Origin: Chara braunii
Taxonomy: Eukaryota > Streptophyta > Charophyceae > Charales > Characeae
DNA length: 29,033 nt
NCBI GenBank assembly: GCA_003427395.1
Contig: BFEA01000279.1
Span: forward strand, 197,818 to 226,850
Reading direction: 5' to 3'
A program made the position numbers and the translations under genes. Below, piece by piece: positions 28,776 to 29,033 of the stretch (position 1 is the first letter of the stretch; every line of letters starts with the position of its first letter). Under the pieces are notes generated by a model, which worked only from the letters and a program-made list of their open reading frames with translations, made no database searches and was not told the origin of the DNA.

Positions 28776-29033
28776 CTATTATACAATTACAAAATTGTTT
28801 AACTACGAAGATGCTCCATAGAGTGGATAAAAACATAAAAAGCAGTATATCCGCTATGATTACATTGTCACTAACTACATCCCTTTAGTAGGAGGTCTGA
28901 TAACCCGTCCGAATCTTGTGACGTACGGGGTTTGCAGCGGACGAGGTCGGGGACTGAAACCATACATAGCATTCATGGACGATCCATATATGTGGATCTG
29001 CGGCTCCTTGATTGTTGCATTCTCCGAAAATAC
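28776..29033. other. Gene-free end of window
   Basis: No gene is recognised. A near-palindrome GATCCATATATGTGGATC is present at 28981-28998. The upstream part of the minus-strand remnant may lie beyond the window. Confidence 0.4.

Overview
The window is eukaryotic nuclear DNA made mostly of decayed transposable elements and satellite-type repeats. It has one clean protein gene and one U6 snRNA-like locus. A green-lineage genome is most likely, probably a streptophyte alga such as Chara or an early land plant. The clues are a U6 close to the plant form, an L1-type LINE with a plant-style C-terminal zf-RVT finger, and a Penelope-like element with its GIY-YIG nuclease ahead of the RT. The species is my inference; nothing here fixes it.

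Layout, left to right. 1-1774: no genes, a degenerate tandem repeat near the start. 1775-5016 (+): broken Penelope-like retroelement (coiled-coil/SAP-like ORF, GIY-YIG nuclease, RT lost after motif B). 4998-5345 (-): coiled-coil coding fragment facing it. 5350-6612: 25-27 bp minisatellite with a 579 bp higher-order period. 6613-7200: GA/CT microsatellites, with a perfect Nextera mate-pair junction adapter at 6682-6719 and an N at 6815, so local continuity is doubtful. 7290-7315: Helitron-type 3' end. 7893 to at least 16733 (-): decayed L1-like LINE (ORF1, then ORF2 with EN, RT, zf-RVT and an A-tail). 17664-18442 and 19639-20018: two inverted-repeat (foldback) elements that share a GGGGCATTTC-type motif.

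Right part. 21321-21935 (-): intact gene for a secreted DUF4360 protein. 22484-22581 (+): U6 snRNA-like sequence ending in an A-rich tail instead of a T-run. 23020-24350: short hairpin-bearing repeats in both orientations. 24470-24620 (-): tRNA-headed SINE. 24660-25600 (+): second broken GIY-YIG coding fragment. 25600-29033: AT-rich DNA with a degenerate 560 bp duplication and two minus-strand coding remnants of unknown family (26896-27350 and 27804-28775).

No operon-like or pathway organisation is visible. The DUF4360 gene is the only locus that reads as a working protein gene. The most interesting material is the Penelope-like element with permuted domains, the 579 bp higher-order minisatellite, the related foldback elements, the U6 copy and the unknown AT-rich coding remnants. 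Several neighbouring structures must be read with the assembly artefact at 6.7 kb in mind.
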